A stretch of DNA of 40,572 bases from Desulfosporosinus sp. (GCA_003513495.1 DOPM01000020.1:1-40572); one strand, 5' to 3'; positions 24,328 to 33,135 are shown, numbered from the stretch's first letter. Numbers and translations: made by a program. The notes: generated from the sequence alone by a model not told the origin.

Positions 24328-25395
24328 TCACCCTCCCATCACGAATCCGTAAATATAGATTCCCAGACCCGTTAACAAAATGTTTAAAATCGCAAGCGGT
24401 AACAAGACTTTCCACGCTAAGTGCATAAGGTGGTCAATACGAATTCTAGGGAAAGTCCAGCGAGCCCACATCATAAAGAAGACGAAAACACCAACTTTCA
24501 TGAAGAACCAAACGTACCCTGGCAAGAAGGCCGGCCCCTGCCATCCACCTAGAAACACCGTCGCGCCAAGTGCTGATAAAGCAGTCATGTTTCCGTATTC
24601 ACCAAGGAAAAACAAACCCCAACGAAGTCCTGTATACTCTGTAAATGGTCCGGCAACAACTTCCTGATCCGCTTCAACAAGGTCAAAGGGTGCACGATTT
24701 AGTTCTGCCATACCTGCAATAACGAAGATTACAAAAGCAAGAGGTTGAAGGACAATAAAAGGAATCGTTGCTTGGGCTTCAACAATGACACCAAGATTAA
24801 AGGATTGAGTGATCATAACTACGCCAAGCAAAGAAAAGAGCAAGGGAATTTCATAGCTTACCATTTGGGCAACCGCCCGCATGCCTCCAAGTAACGAGTA
24901 TTTATTGTTGGATCCCCATCCTGCCATTAAAAAAGCTACTGTTGAAATGGAAGACATGGCTACAAAGTAAAAAATACCCAAATCTAGGTTAGCAGGTGCC
25001 AGGCCCTTTCCAAACGGTATAACGGCTAAGGTCATCATTGGAATGCAGAAGATCATCATTGGCGCAATTTTAAAAATCAACTTGTCTGCGCCTGCGGGAG
25101 TAACATCTTCTTTTCCAATCAGTTTTAATGCATCGGCAATTGTCTGAAACCATCCGCGTGGACCGAGTCGATTAGGCCCTGGTCTTTGCGAGGTCCATCC
25201 TGCTACTTTACGTTCAAGCAAAATTAAAATTAAAGCAGCTAAGACGATTATAACAACCACGATGATAAACCCAATAACATCCATGGTTAAATTAGCCCAA
25301 ACTGATTGGGGATCCGCAAACAATCCACGGATGAAAGCCGCAATAATCAAAAATAGATTATTTAGGGTCTCAAACAGATTATAGAGAGTCTCCAT
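24328..25395 (-). CDS. nuoH: complex I subunit H
   Basis: 355-residue membrane subunit that forms much of the quinone chamber. Family motifs are present: ERKVAGWTSQRPGPNRLGPR, the acidic E-channel segment GMAELNRAPFDLVEADQE, and FTEYTGLRWGLFFLGEY. There are about eight to nine spans, with the last at LLPLAILNILLTGLGIYI. The N-terminus is extended by a hydrophobic stretch (FETLNNLFLIIAAF). It lies between nuoD (25-base gap) and nuoI (4-base gap). Confidence 0.95.
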   Translation of the reverse strand: METLYNLFETLNNLFLIIAAFIRGLFADPQSVWANLTMDVIGFIIVVVIIVLAALILILLERKVAGWTSQRPGPNRLGPRGWFQTIADALKLIGKEDVTPAGADKLIFKIAPMMIFCIPMMTLAVIPFGKGLAPANLDLGIFYFVAMSSISTVAFLMAGWGSNNKYSLLGGMRAVAQMVSYEIPLLFSLLGVVMITQSFNLGVIVEAQATIPFIVLQPLAFVIFVIAGMAELNRAPFDLVEADQEVVAGPFTEYTGLRWGLFFLGEYGNMTALSALGATVFLGGWQGPAFLPGYVWFFMKVGVFVFFMMWARWTFPRIRIDHLMHLAWKVLLPLAILNILLTGLGIYIYGFVMGG

Positions 25396-25420
25396 CTTAT
25401 TCTCCCCTCATTGCAATTTA

Positions 25421-26524
25421 CTACTTATCGACTTCACCCAATACAGCATCCAATGTTGCAAAGATTGCCACAATATCTTGGATTTTCAATCCTTTAGCTA
25501 CAATTGGGAGCATTTGAATGTTGATAAATGTAGCTGGTCGGATACGAACCCGGGATGGTTTGGTCGTTCCATCACTCTTGATATAGAAGCCTAATTCACC
25601 CTTAGGGTTCTCAACACGGTGATAGACTTCACCGACCGGTGGTTTGATAACCTTTGGCACCTTGGCCATAATCGGGCCTCCCGGGATATCACGAATAGCT
25701 TGCTTAATAATCTTAATGCTTTCAACAATTTCGTCCATCCGGATAATGGTACGATCATAGCTGTCGCACCCAGTTAGTACCGGTACTTTAAAGTCAAATC
25801 GATCGTAGATGCTGTAGGGTTCTGCTTTACGAACGTCATAATCCACACCCGATGCCCTTAATACCGGACCAGTAATGGAGAGATTTTCAGCAAGTTCCTT
25901 CGTTAAGATACCAACGTTCTTCAACCGTCCTTGCGCGATCTCATTTCCGAAAAACATACCATAATACTCTTCGAGCATCTCTGGTGTATCATCGAGGAAA
26001 GATTTTAAGGCAGTCCAAAATTCTTCCGGTGGCTCTGCAAGCATTCCACCAATTCTCATAATATTGACAGTCATTCGATTACCGGCAGTCATCTCGTACA
26101 TGTCTAAGATACGTTCCCGATCCCGGAATGCATAAGACCATAGCGTCCATCCCGCTAAATCAAGTGCCGTACTGGCAATGAAAACCTGATGACTGGCAAT
26201 ACGAGCAAGTTCTCCAAAAATAACCCGCAGATATTCCGCACGTTCGGGAACCTCAACCCCCATCAGTTTTTCTACAGTTTGTACATACCCCCAGTTATTA
26301 TGCGGAGAAGCAAGATAATCCAGTCGATCTGTATAAGGAATAAACTGCGAATAAGTTCGGCTTTCAGCAAGCTTTTCCATTCCTCGATGAAGATAACCCA
26401 TTTTAGGTATAATCTTGGTAATCGTTTCACCCTCTACATGGACCACCATCCGAAACAAACCGTGCATACTCGGGTGTTGGGGGCCCATGTTCATGATAAG
26501 TTCTTCTGTTTTTTCAACGGTCAT
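25421..26524 (-). CDS. nuoD: complex I subunit D (49-kDa, quinone site)
   Basis: 367-residue peripheral subunit related to the large subunit of NiFe hydrogenases. The quinone-site histidine is in MNMGPQHPSMHG and the tyrosine region in SRTYSQFIPYTDRLDY. The protein ends in the typical IVAIFATLDAVLGEVDK. It is a separate gene, not fused to nuoC. The ATG has GGGGGG 6 bases upstream, 11 bases after the nuoC stop. The length is about 10 percent below that of E. coli-type NuoD and fits short Firmicute forms. Confidence 0.95.
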   Translation of the reverse strand: MTVEKTEELIMNMGPQHPSMHGLFRMVVHVEGETITKIIPKMGYLHRGMEKLAESRTYSQFIPYTDRLDYLASPHNNWGYVQTVEKLMGVEVPERAEYLRVIFGELARIASHQVFIASTALDLAGWTLWSYAFRDRERILDMYEMTAGNRMTVNIMRIGGMLAEPPEEFWTALKSFLDDTPEMLEEYYGMFFGNEIAQGRLKNVGILTKELAENLSITGPVLRASGVDYDVRKAEPYSIYDRFDFKVPVLTGCDSYDRTIIRMDEIVESIKIIKQAIRDIPGGPIMAKVPKVIKPPVGEVYHRVENPKGELGFYIKSDGTTKPSRVRIRPATFINIQMLPIVAKGLKIQDIVAIFATLDAVLGEVDK

Positions 26525-26535
26525 GGCTTTCCCCC

Positions 26536-27024
26536 CTATTCCCCTTCTATTCGCTTGCGCACGACATCGCGAACCTCTATCGGCTCAGTAACGTAGTCCT
26601 TGCGCATTGGATAACCTTCAAAATCATCCCAGAGGTAAATACGTTTGAGATTTGGATGCCCCTTAAAAATAATTCCGAACATATCATAGGCCTCACGCTC
26701 TAAAAAGTTTGCACCCTCCCAGATAGGAGTTACGGAATCAATGACAGGATTTTCGCGGTCGACCATCGCCTTAACACGTAAACGCTGCGGCCCGTGTAGG
26801 CTTGCCAATTGATAAACGACCTCAAAATGCTCTGTCGTATCCACTCCGCATAAATCGTGCAGAAAATCACATGGTGCATCGGGAAAGTTTTTTGCCTCCT
26901 TTAAGGTTTCTGTTACAGAGGCGGCTTTAACTTTCAAAATCAGAACTCCAAAACTCTCTTCGACTTCCCCGTTAACCCGAGTTGCAAGCTCTTCAACATA
27001 TCGGTTTAATACATTATTTTCCAT
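26536..27024 (-). CDS. nuoC: complex I subunit C (30-kDa)
   Basis: 162-residue peripheral subunit. The family signature ERE-x-x-D-x-F-G-I-x-F-x-G-H-P-x-L-x-R-I is present as LEREAYDMFGIIFKGHPNLK, followed by DDFEGYPMRKDY. Its start overlaps the nuoB stop by 11 bases. It supports the NuoB-NuoD core structurally and has no cofactor. The length is typical of the stand-alone Firmicute form. Confidence 0.94.
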   Translation of the reverse strand: MENNVLNRYVEELATRVNGEVEESFGVLILKVKAASVTETLKEAKNFPDAPCDFLHDLCGVDTTEHFEVVYQLASLHGPQRLRVKAMVDRENPVIDSVTPIWEGANFLEREAYDMFGIIFKGHPNLKRIYLWDDFEGYPMRKDYVTEPIEVRDVVRKRIEGE

Positions 27025-27535
27025 GTCTCATTAACCTCACCTTAGCGGGATTTGAAACTTTAAATTGAAGTTGCAAAAGCCCATAAATTAAGGATTCTGG
27101 CCTCGGAGGGCAACCTGGGACATAAACGTCGACTGGTACAATCTTATCTACACCTGACATCATGGCATAGGAATCGACAAAAGGACCTCCTGCACTTGCG
27201 CAGCTTCCCATGGCAATTACCCATTTCGGCTCAGGCATCTGGTCATAGATACGACGCAGCAGTGGAGCCATTTTTCGAGTACAGGTTCCGGCTACAATCA
27301 TGACATCCGCTTGTCGAGGAGAAGCACGGAAAACCTCCCAGCCAAAGCGTGATAAATCATAACGTGGTCCGCCTGCCGCCATCATTTCGATTGCACAGCA
27401 AGCCAAACCAAATGTAACTGGCCAGAAGGAATGCCCCCGCGCCCAGTTCAATGCTTTGTCAACTGTAGTTACGAATACATTTTTTTCCGCTAACGCTTCT
27501 TCTTCACGAAGCATTTTTTCGGATGCTACATCCAC
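27014..27535 (-). CDS. nuoB: complex I subunit B (cluster N2)
   Basis: About 173 residues. The four cysteine ligands of cluster N2 are visible: the CC pair in TFGLACCAIEMM, then AGTCTRKMAP or GSCASAGGPF, and VPGCPPRPE. The GTG at 27535 is preferred. It overlaps the last codons of nuoA (GTGGATGTAG) and has AAGG about 9 bases upstream, whereas the longest frame begins at 27556 within nuoA without a better site. NuoB passes electrons to quinone at the junction with NuoD and NuoH. Confidence 0.95.
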   Translation of the reverse strand: MDVASEKMLREEEALAEKNVFVTTVDKALNWARGHSFWPVTFGLACCAIEMMAAGGPRYDLSRFGWEVFRASPRQADVMIVAGTCTRKMAPLLRRIYDQMPEPKWVIAMGSCASAGGPFVDSYAMMSGVDKIVPVDVYVPGCPPRPESLIYGLLQLQFKVSNPAKVRLMRHGK

Positions 27536-27885
27536 TCTAGTGCACCTTCCTTCCAAGCATACCAGAAACCGACTAAGAGAATGACAATAAAGATAAACAT
27601 TTCCACGAAGGCAAATGTCCCCAGTTTTTGGAATGTTAGAGCCCAGGGAAATAAGAACACTGATTCAACGGTAAAAACAGTAAAAACTAAAGCGTACAGA
27701 AAATAATTGCTCTTAAATCCGAGCCATGTTCGCCCGATTGTCTCGTTGCCGCACTCATAGGTCGTTAGTTTTTCTTTATGCGGCTTATTAGGTGCAAAAA
27801 TCTTAGGCATAATCATCATAATGATGGCTACGGCCATGGCACCAACTAGGAATACTCCTATATCGGCAAAATTATTATCAGGCAT
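27526..27885 (-). CDS. nuoA: complex I subunit A
   Basis: 119-residue, three-span membrane subunit, first gene of the operon. It has the conserved loop TTYECGNETIG with the YECG motif and the TM2 segment FTVFTVESVFLFPW with the conserved glutamate. The ATG has GGGAGG 8 bases upstream. A good sigma-A promoter lies about 60 bases upstream. The operon order A-B-C-D-H-I-J-K-L-M-N omits E, F and G, which matches the 11-subunit complexes of several Desulfitobacterium relatives, archaea and chloroplasts. Confidence 0.95.
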   Translation of the reverse strand: MPDNNFADIGVFLVGAMAVAIIMMIMPKIFAPNKPHKEKLTTYECGNETIGRTWLGFKSNYFLYALVFTVFTVESVFLFPWALTFQKLGTFAFVEMFIFIVILLVGFWYAWKEGALEWM

Positions 27886-27940
27886 CGCTTAACCTCCCTT
27901 CATAGAAAAATTAAATACCCACAATCAATTAACTAAGCCC

Positions 27941-27969
27941 ATTGTGCCACATCTTTGTTTATGGGTCAA
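27941..27969 (-). promoter_or_regulatory. nuoA: sigma-A promoter of the nuo operon
   Basis: On the minus strand TTGACC (27969-27964) and CACAAT (27946-27941) are exactly 17 bases apart. The predicted transcript would begin about 45-50 bases before the nuoA start codon. It lies in the short gap after rnhB. Confidence 0.6.
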
Positions 27970-28000
27970 ATGATTTAGTATTCTGTCTATCTCCTCCTTC

Positions 28001-28786
28001 CTAACCTATTGACGTTCTTTGAATCACCGGTGCAAAACTTCGACGATGAAGTGGACACGGTCCAAACTGTTTTAAAGCTTGCAGGTGTTCACTTGTACCA
28101 TACCCTTTGTTCTTAGAAAACCCATACTCAGGGTACAGGGTATGCAATTGAACCATCAATCGGTCGCGTGTTACCTTTGCCAAGATTGAAGCTGCTGCAA
28201 TCGAGGCACTTAAACGGTCTCCCCCTACTAAGGGGAGCTGGGGAAGATGAACATTCGGGAGATTTAAGGCATCAATCAATAAGTAATGTGGACGAACCGT
28301 ACATCCTTCTATTGCACGCTTCATGGCTAACTTAGTCGCTTGTAAAATGTTTAAGGCATCGATCTCTGCCGGCTCAGCACTTCCTATTGCAAAATCAATG
28401 GCCTGACTACGAATCTGAGTGAACAATTTTTCTCGTTTGCTTTCAGTCAGCATTTTAGAATCATTGAGACCGGGCAAATTAAATTTTGCCGGTAAAATGC
28501 AAGCCCCAGCGACAACTGGTCCAGCAAGAGGCCCTCGGCCCGCCTCATCAACTCCTGCCAAGAGCAAAAAACCTTGCTTCCAAAGCTTGTTTTCTTCAAC
28601 AAGCAGTTGTTGAATGCGAGCTTGTTCCAAAACTTGTGCTTCCTGATCCTTGACTAGTTTAACAGCTAGTCTCTGAACTCCTTGACGCGGGTCGTTCTGA
28701 CATGCATTTATCATGCGAGAGGAAGGGTTTTTATATAGTGCTTCCTGAACTTCCCGAATACTCATTTGGGATAACGGTGGCTCCAC
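28001..28786 (-). CDS. rnhB: ribonuclease HII
   Basis: 261 residues. It cuts the RNA strand of RNA-DNA hybrids, including single ribonucleotides in DNA. The catalytic start motif GVDEAGRGPLAGPVVAGA carries the D-E pair. Further acidic residues lie in LNDSKMLTESKRE and LLIDALNLP, and the SIAAASILAKVTRDRLM helix is present. The first 70 residues form the N-terminal extension usual in Firmicutes, here with EVQEALYKN. The GTG start has GGAG 7 bases upstream. It follows rbgA in the same direction, as in Bacillus. Confidence 0.95.
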   Translation of the reverse strand: MEPPLSQMSIREVQEALYKNPSSRMINACQNDPRQGVQRLAVKLVKDQEAQVLEQARIQQLLVEENKLWKQGFLLLAGVDEAGRGPLAGPVVAGACILPAKFNLPGLNDSKMLTESKREKLFTQIRSQAIDFAIGSAEPAEIDALNILQATKLAMKRAIEGCTVRPHYLLIDALNLPNVHLPQLPLVGGDRLSASIAAASILAKVTRDRLMVQLHTLYPEYGFSKNKGYGTSEHLQALKQFGPCPLHRRSFAPVIQRTSIG

Positions 28787-28888
28787 ACTTTTTCTCCTCT
28801 TTTCTCCCTAAAAATTCAGTTCGACATACAGAGACAATTCCCTTTATTTAGCTATCAGCGTTCAATATACACGAAATCATCTGAATCT

Positions 28889-29728
28889 TTAGAAAGTAGT
28901 GTCATTTATATGATCCATGGTAATTGGTCCGAGTTGTCCCATCCTCAAATCCCTGAGAAAAATCTGAGCAGCTTTTAAGGTATCCACACGCCCACCATGA
29001 ATTAAGCATCCACGTTTACGGCCTAGACTCTCTAGGTTAACTTCTGAATCTGCAATCTGGTAGCGGGACAGGGAATTTGGGGAGTACAAATTCAGCCAAT
29101 CTATGATCCAAGTCGATAATTCCTCGATATCAAACACATCATCTTTAACAGCCCCTAGGGCCGCTAACTTTCGCCCAACATCAAGATCCTCAAATTTAGG
29201 CCATAACATTCCCGGTGTATCTAACAATTCCACTCGGTCATGAATCCGTACCCATTGATTTCCGCGAGTCACGCCCGGTTTGTTTCCCACTTTAGCCTGA
29301 GCGCCGCCGGTTAACTGATTAATTAGGGACGATTTCCCGATATTAGGTATTCCGACAATCATAACTCGAATCATTTGTGGACGTATGCCTTTTTCTGCTT
29401 GTTTAGCTTGTTTAGCAACAACCATACGTTCAAGTTCCGGTACGATCTGTTTAATACCAACCCCGGTGGTGGCACTTACTGCAAAAACTGGGCTTGATAC
29501 TTTTAAGTATCTAAGCCATCTTGATGTCCAATTTACATCTGCCAAATCAGCTTTATTCAGGATCAAGAGCCGCGCTTTATTGCCCAGCAACTTATGTAGC
29601 ATTGGATTACGACTGCTGGCTGGTATCCGTGCGTCGGCAAGTTCTAAAACAACATCCACCCATTTTAGTTGTTCTAATAAAAGACGTCTCGTTTTAGCCA
29701 TATGTCCTGGGAACCATTGAATACTCAT
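28889..29728 (-). CDS. rbgA: ribosome biogenesis GTPase RbgA/YlqF
   Basis: 279-residue circularly permuted GTPase needed for late 50S assembly. Motifs appear in permuted order: G4 LNKADLAD near 58, G1 GIPNIGKSSLINQL near 126, and G3 LLDTPGMLWP near 171. The N-terminal IQWFPGHMAKT is the family hallmark. A C-terminal RNA-binding helical domain runs from about 190. The ATG has GAGAGGG 5 bases upstream. It sits between lepB and rnhB, the same order as in Bacillus subtilis. Confidence 0.94.
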   Translation of the reverse strand: MSIQWFPGHMAKTRRLLLEQLKWVDVVLELADARIPASSRNPMLHKLLGNKARLLILNKADLADVNWTSRWLRYLKVSSPVFAVSATTGVGIKQIVPELERMVVAKQAKQAEKGIRPQMIRVMIVGIPNIGKSSLINQLTGGAQAKVGNKPGVTRGNQWVRIHDRVELLDTPGMLWPKFEDLDVGRKLAALGAVKDDVFDIEELSTWIIDWLNLYSPNSLSRYQIADSEVNLESLGRKRGCLIHGGRVDTLKAAQIFLRDLRMGQLGPITMDHINDTTF

Positions 29729-29775
29729 GAATACCCTCTCTTCATTCCTCTAGAAACTCCTTACCTTTTGCTGAC

Positions 29776-30291
29776 TCAAGGAATCAGCCTGAAACGCGAA
29801 AAAGGATAATATACCAACCACGCTTTTCCTAAAAGATACTCTTTAGGAAGAAGCCCCCATTCCCTTGAATCTTCGCTCTCACGACGGTTATCACCTAATA
29901 CAAAGACCTTTCCCTCAGGTACAACTTCTGGACCATAGGGGGGATAATCACCTGGTTTAACGTAAGGCTCATCAATGGCCTTTCCATTGACAAACACCTT
30001 ATTATCCCGCAGTTCGACGCTTTCATCTTCTACAGCAATAACTCGTTTAACAAACGTTCGCTTAAGGTCCTTTGGAAAAGCAAACACAACTACGTCTCCA
30101 CGGGTTGGTGCCCAGAGGCGATAGGAAATACGATTAACGAGAATGTGATCACCTGGAGCCATACCCGGCTCCATTGAAGGAGATGGAATTAGATAGGGTT
30201 GCAACACTCCCCAACGTAATATTCCACCAGTCAATAGGACTAAACCTATAATACCTAAAATCCATCGCATTTTTGATTTCTTATTTTCCAT
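29776..30291 (-). CDS. lepB: signal peptidase I
   Basis: About 171 residues. It removes signal peptides from secreted proteins at the outer face of the membrane. One N-terminal span (WILGIIGLVLLTGGILRWG) is followed by the catalytic serine in IPSPSMEPGM, the lysine in RTFVKRVIAVE, and VLGDNRRESEDSREWG. The ATG at 30291 is preferred, with GGGGAG 7 bases upstream; the frame extends to 30357 without a ribosome site. It lies behind the rplS terminator, so it may have its own promoter in the 140-base gap. Confidence 0.94.
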   Translation of the reverse strand: MENKKSKMRWILGIIGLVLLTGGILRWGVLQPYLIPSPSMEPGMAPGDHILVNRISYRLWAPTRGDVVVFAFPKDLKRTFVKRVIAVEDESVELRDNKVFVNGKAIDEPYVKPGDYPPYGPEVVPEGKVFVLGDNRRESEDSREWGLLPKEYLLGKAWLVYYPFSRFRLIP

Positions 30292-30434
30292 TCTTACGCT
30301 CCCCTCTTGTACTACTCTTTTAGTATGAACAAGATTCGTCGGAGCATACACCTGCAAATCATAAAAATCATCAATGCATATTATAACTCAATATAGAAAG
30401 CAAATTCCTATAGTTGGTTGTACTTCTAAACAGT

Positions 30435-30463
30435 AAAAAAAAAGAGCCAGATTTCTCCAGCTC
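30435..30463 (-). terminator. terminator of rplS
   Basis: On the minus strand GAGCTGGA-GAAA-TCTGGCTC forms an 8-bp stem with two wobbles and a GAAA tetraloop, followed by nine T. It starts about 11 bases beyond the rplS stop codon. Confidence 0.88.
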
Positions 30464-30473
30464 ATTTTTCTCC

Positions 30474-30821
30474 CTAGCCGATACGACGGTCGCGAATCCG
30501 TGCCGCCTTACCTGAAAGTCCACGTAAATAGTAAAGCTTAGCCCGGCGAACAATACCTCGACGAGCCACCTCGATTTTTTCCAAGCGAGGTGAATGTAAA
30601 GGAAAGGTTCGTTCTACCCCGACTCCAGCGAAGACACGACGAACAGTAAAGGTCTCTCGAATGCCGCCACCTTTCATTGCGATGACAAGCCCTTCAAAAA
30701 CCTGGATACGTTCACGGGTTCCCTCAACAATGCGCACATGTACACGAACTGTGTCACCTGGGCGGAAGTTAGGAAGATCCTTTTTCATTTGTTCTTCTTC
30801 AATCATGCGAATATAATCCAT
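30474..30821 (-). CDS. rplS: 50S ribosomal protein L19
   Basis: 115 residues at the 30S-50S interface. Typical segments are FRPGDTVRVHVRIVEGTRER, FEGLVIAMKGGGIRETFTVRR and FPLHSPRLEKIEVARRG. The ATG follows an A/G-rich GGGGGG site. It has its own promoter, a probable L19 leader and a strong terminator, so it is expressed apart from trmD upstream and lepB downstream. Confidence 0.97.
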   Translation of the reverse strand: MDYIRMIEEEQMKKDLPNFRPGDTVRVHVRIVEGTRERIQVFEGLVIAMKGGGIRETFTVRRVFAGVGVERTFPLHSPRLEKIEVARRGIVRRAKLYYLRGLSGKAARIRDRRIG

Positions 30822-30844
30822 TAAAAATCCCCCCTTCCTTGCCT

Positions 30845-30882
30845 AGATGTTCATACACTGACTTTCAGTGAGCGGACCATCT
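30845..30882 (-). ncRNA. probable L19 leader (autoregulatory mRNA element)
   Basis: In the 5' leader of rplS the minus strand reads AGATG, spacer, CACTGA-AAG-TCAGTG, spacer, CATCT. An outer 5-bp helix encloses an inner 6-bp hairpin, ending just before the GCAAGGAAGGGG ribosome site. The size, position and CATCTAGG end agree with the L19 leader known from Bacillus and relatives, which is thought to bind L19. The match is from memory, without a covariance search. Confidence 0.55.
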
Positions 30883-30898
30883 ATCATCAGACCTAATT

Positions 30899-30927
30899 AT
30901 ATTATCACAATCCAATTAGTTATGCAA
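30899..30927 (-). promoter_or_regulatory. rplS: sigma-A promoter of rplS
   Basis: TTGCAT (30927-30922) and TAATAT (30904-30899) are 17 bases apart on the minus strand. The start of transcription is predicted near 30892, just upstream of the L19 leader. Confidence 0.7.
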
Positions 30928-30949
30928 CACATTTCGAACTTAATCCGTT

Positions 30950-30984
30950 GGGACGGTGGGACAAAGAACCTGTCCCCCCGTCCC
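30950..30984. repeat. GGGACGG-type hairpin repeat
   Basis: GGGACGG, T, GGGACA, 7-base loop, TGTCCC, C, CCGTCCC. This is a 13-bp stem with one mismatch, directly after the stop codon of the SPOUT methyltransferase gene. The GGGAC...TTCTTTGTCCC style is a dispersed intergenic repeat that I recall from many clostridial genomes. It may help end the upstream transcript, but there is no T run. Confidence 0.55.
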
Positions 30985-30985
30985 T

Positions 30986-31546
30986 TCAGTGCCCGCGTAG
31001 GCGGTCTAAGATGATTGAAACTGCTGAACGTACGGACAAGTGGTTGTACTCCGTCGGTCCATAGATTGGTTCAAGAATTCGATCCATCGTCTCGACGTCT
31101 TCTTTGAGCAATCCCCATCCCGTACCAAATAATAAAAGAATTGGTGTTTCTATAGTTTCTATATCATCACGAAGTTTTGCATAGGTGACTGTATTAGCAT
31201 ACTTACGAGCATCTGTCGCCACTTTAATTGGGGCAACCCCGTGTTCAGCTTCAATCTCAGCATAGACTTCTGCTAAATTTTCCGCAATTTTTACACGTCC
31301 GAAGGCTTCCTGGCGGTCCGGATTATACTCTGCTCCATACCCTTCTTGCCAAAAACCCATAATACGTTTGGCTAACTGACGCTGTGCTTCCGCCGGATGA
31401 ACGACGTAATATCGTTTTACGCCATAGGTGGTTGAGCATCTGGCAATGTCATGTAAATCTAAGTTAGTGATTGAAGTCGCGACGGTCTCCATATTCTTGT
31501 TGTACACAGGGGAATGGATTAAAGCTAAGTAGATATCTGCAGCCAT
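30986..31546 (-). CDS. SPOUT-type RNA methyltransferase family protein
   Basis: 186 residues. The C-terminal half has features of the SPOUT trefoil knot: LLLFGTGWGLL near 138 and the late YNHLSVRSAVSIILDRL near 167-183. The N-terminus reads YLALIHSPVYNKN. I recognise it as the SAM-dependent RNA methyltransferase family often encoded next to trmD in Firmicutes and delta-proteobacteria (PF09936 type). The exact RNA target is not known to me. The ATG has GGAGG 6 bases upstream. It lies 132 bases downstream of trmD; that gap holds an 8-bp hairpin at 31570-31590. Confidence 0.82.
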   Translation of the reverse strand: MAADIYLALIHSPVYNKNMETVATSITNLDLHDIARCSTTYGVKRYYVVHPAEAQRQLAKRIMGFWQEGYGAEYNPDRQEAFGRVKIAENLAEVYAEIEAEHGVAPIKVATDARKYANTVTYAKLRDDIETIETPILLLFGTGWGLLKEDVETMDRILEPIYGPTEYNHLSVRSAVSIILDRLRGH

Positions 31547-31678
31547 GAGATTCCTCCAACTATTACTGAAATCAGAGATCTGCTCTGATTAATATTCATC
31601 CGATAGCAAACTTGCTTTTTCTAGAAGCGACAGTGGTTTTAAAACCGCTTTGGGGATAATTAAATGAATTGCCTCTGC

Positions 31679-32491
31679 TTATGTATGACTTTGGGAAGAA
31701 CGTCTCCGTCGCTTAGGGGGTGGGCAAAGATGCTCCCATTTCCCTCGCCATTGGGCGATCTCTTTGTGTTCAAGGATTAGTTCTTCTAAGAGAGGATAAT
31801 CCTCCGCTCCAAAAGTAACCCCATGGATCAGATCCGGACGTCTTAAAAAGGTACGTCGTAGAGACTCTTTTCTCCGCCAGCGCTTTATTTGAGCATGATG
31901 CCCGGATAACAGGACATCTGGTACTTTCTGTCCTTCAAAATCAGCTGGACGGGTATATTGAGGATATTCCAAGAGCCCCAAACTATGAGAATCATCCTCT
32001 GCGGAAGCTTCTTCTCCCAGAACTCCGGGTATGAGCCTAGCTACAGCATCGATCATTACCATTGCAGGCAACTCTCCACCAGTTAAAACATAGTCTCCCA
32101 AGGAGACTTCTTCATCTGCTAACTCCCTGATCCGCTCATCAAATCCCTCATAATGTCCACATATAAAGACAAGCTCCTCTTGGGCAGACCATTGCTTAGC
32201 TTTTTCTTGATGAAAGACTTGGCCCTGGGGAGACATGAGAATGAGCCTGCGTTTAGCACCAATCTGAGGTAAATCCCTTATAGCAGCAAAAATCGGTTCT
32301 GGCTTTAAGAGCATGCCTGCACCGCCGCCATAAGGAACATCATCTACATTTTTATGTTTACTGGTTGCGTAATCTCGGAAATTAACTAAGCGAATCTCCA
32401 TTAGCCCAGCTTCTTGGGCGCGTTTTATAATGCTTTCCTGTAAAGGAACAAACATCTCAGGAAATAAGGTTAAAACTGTGATTTTCATCAT
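31679..32491 (-). CDS. trmD: tRNA (guanine-37-N1) methyltransferase
   Basis: 270-residue SPOUT enzyme that methylates G37 next to the anticodon and prevents frameshifts. Motifs include TLFPEMF, KHKNVDDVPYGGGAGM, LVFICGHYEGFDERI and LGDYVLTGGELPAMVMIDA, with the C-terminal helical domain RPADFEGQKVPDVLLSGHH. The tail after about residue 250 is basic and low in complexity (PPKRRRRSSQSH) and longer than in E. coli. The ATG pair at 32491/32488 has GGGGG about 10 bases upstream. It follows rimM in the standard order. Confidence 0.96.
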   Translation of the reverse strand: MMKITVLTLFPEMFVPLQESIIKRAQEAGLMEIRLVNFRDYATSKHKNVDDVPYGGGAGMLLKPEPIFAAIRDLPQIGAKRRLILMSPQGQVFHQEKAKQWSAQEELVFICGHYEGFDERIRELADEEVSLGDYVLTGGELPAMVMIDAVARLIPGVLGEEASAEDDSHSLGLLEYPQYTRPADFEGQKVPDVLLSGHHAQIKRWRRKESLRRTFLRRPDLIHGVTFGAEDYPLLEELILEHKEIAQWRGKWEHLCPPPKRRRRSSQSHT

Positions 32492-32569
32492 CTTAGTCTA
32501 ACCCCCAAAATCGATATTTGTAGTCCGATATTCGTGGTTCGAACTTTGATATTGAATAACGTTTATCGA

Positions 32570-33073
32570 TCATTGAATATCGAGTAGGCCTGGAGGAAGT
32601 ATTACCTCCATGCGTCGGCCAGGAACATCTACGTGTTGAACAACACTTTTAAGAGCCGGTATGCATAGTTCACCTTTGGGCCCTTTAACCACATAGACAT
32701 CATTTGCTCCAGTTTCTAAAACTTGCGATATAGTTCCTAATAAGAGTTCCCCTTCATAGACCTGCATACCTTCGAGTTCGAAATAGTACCAGCCTTCTGA
32801 TAGAGGAGGTACTTCTGCACGATCTATGCGAACTTCACACCCTCGGTATTTCTCTGCCTGTTCGACAGAATCTATACCTTCGACTTTGAGTAAAACAAAG
32901 TCCATTTGTAAGCGGGCGTTGATAATCTTAAAGCGTTGATCGGTCTCCCCACATCGCAGGACAACCTCCTTGAGTTTCAGAAAGCGCTCAGGGTTATTCG
33001 TCAAAGGATAGATTTTTAGTTCACCATTAATTCCCTGCGGACGCAACACTTCTCCAATCAGCACTTCATCCAT
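32570..33073 (-). CDS. rimM: 16S rRNA processing protein RimM
   Basis: 167 residues. It is an assembly factor for the 30S head that binds S19. The N-terminal RimM barrel has IGEVLRPQGINGELKIYPLT, and the PRC barrel has GWYYFELEGMQVY and the late AIL-like IPALKSVVQHVD. The ATG has AAGGGG 8 bases upstream. A strong hairpin lies between it and khpA. Confidence 0.95.
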   Translation of the reverse strand: MDEVLIGEVLRPQGINGELKIYPLTNNPERFLKLKEVVLRCGETDQRFKIINARLQMDFVLLKVEGIDSVEQAEKYRGCEVRIDRAEVPPLSEGWYYFELEGMQVYEGELLLGTISQVLETGANDVYVVKGPKGELCIPALKSVVQHVDVPGRRMEVILPPGLLDIQ

Positions 33074-33135
33074 AATCTTTGCCCCTTCCCAAGTGAACTT
33101 GTTGAGCTGCAGCTAAACAACGATAGATAGTTTTA

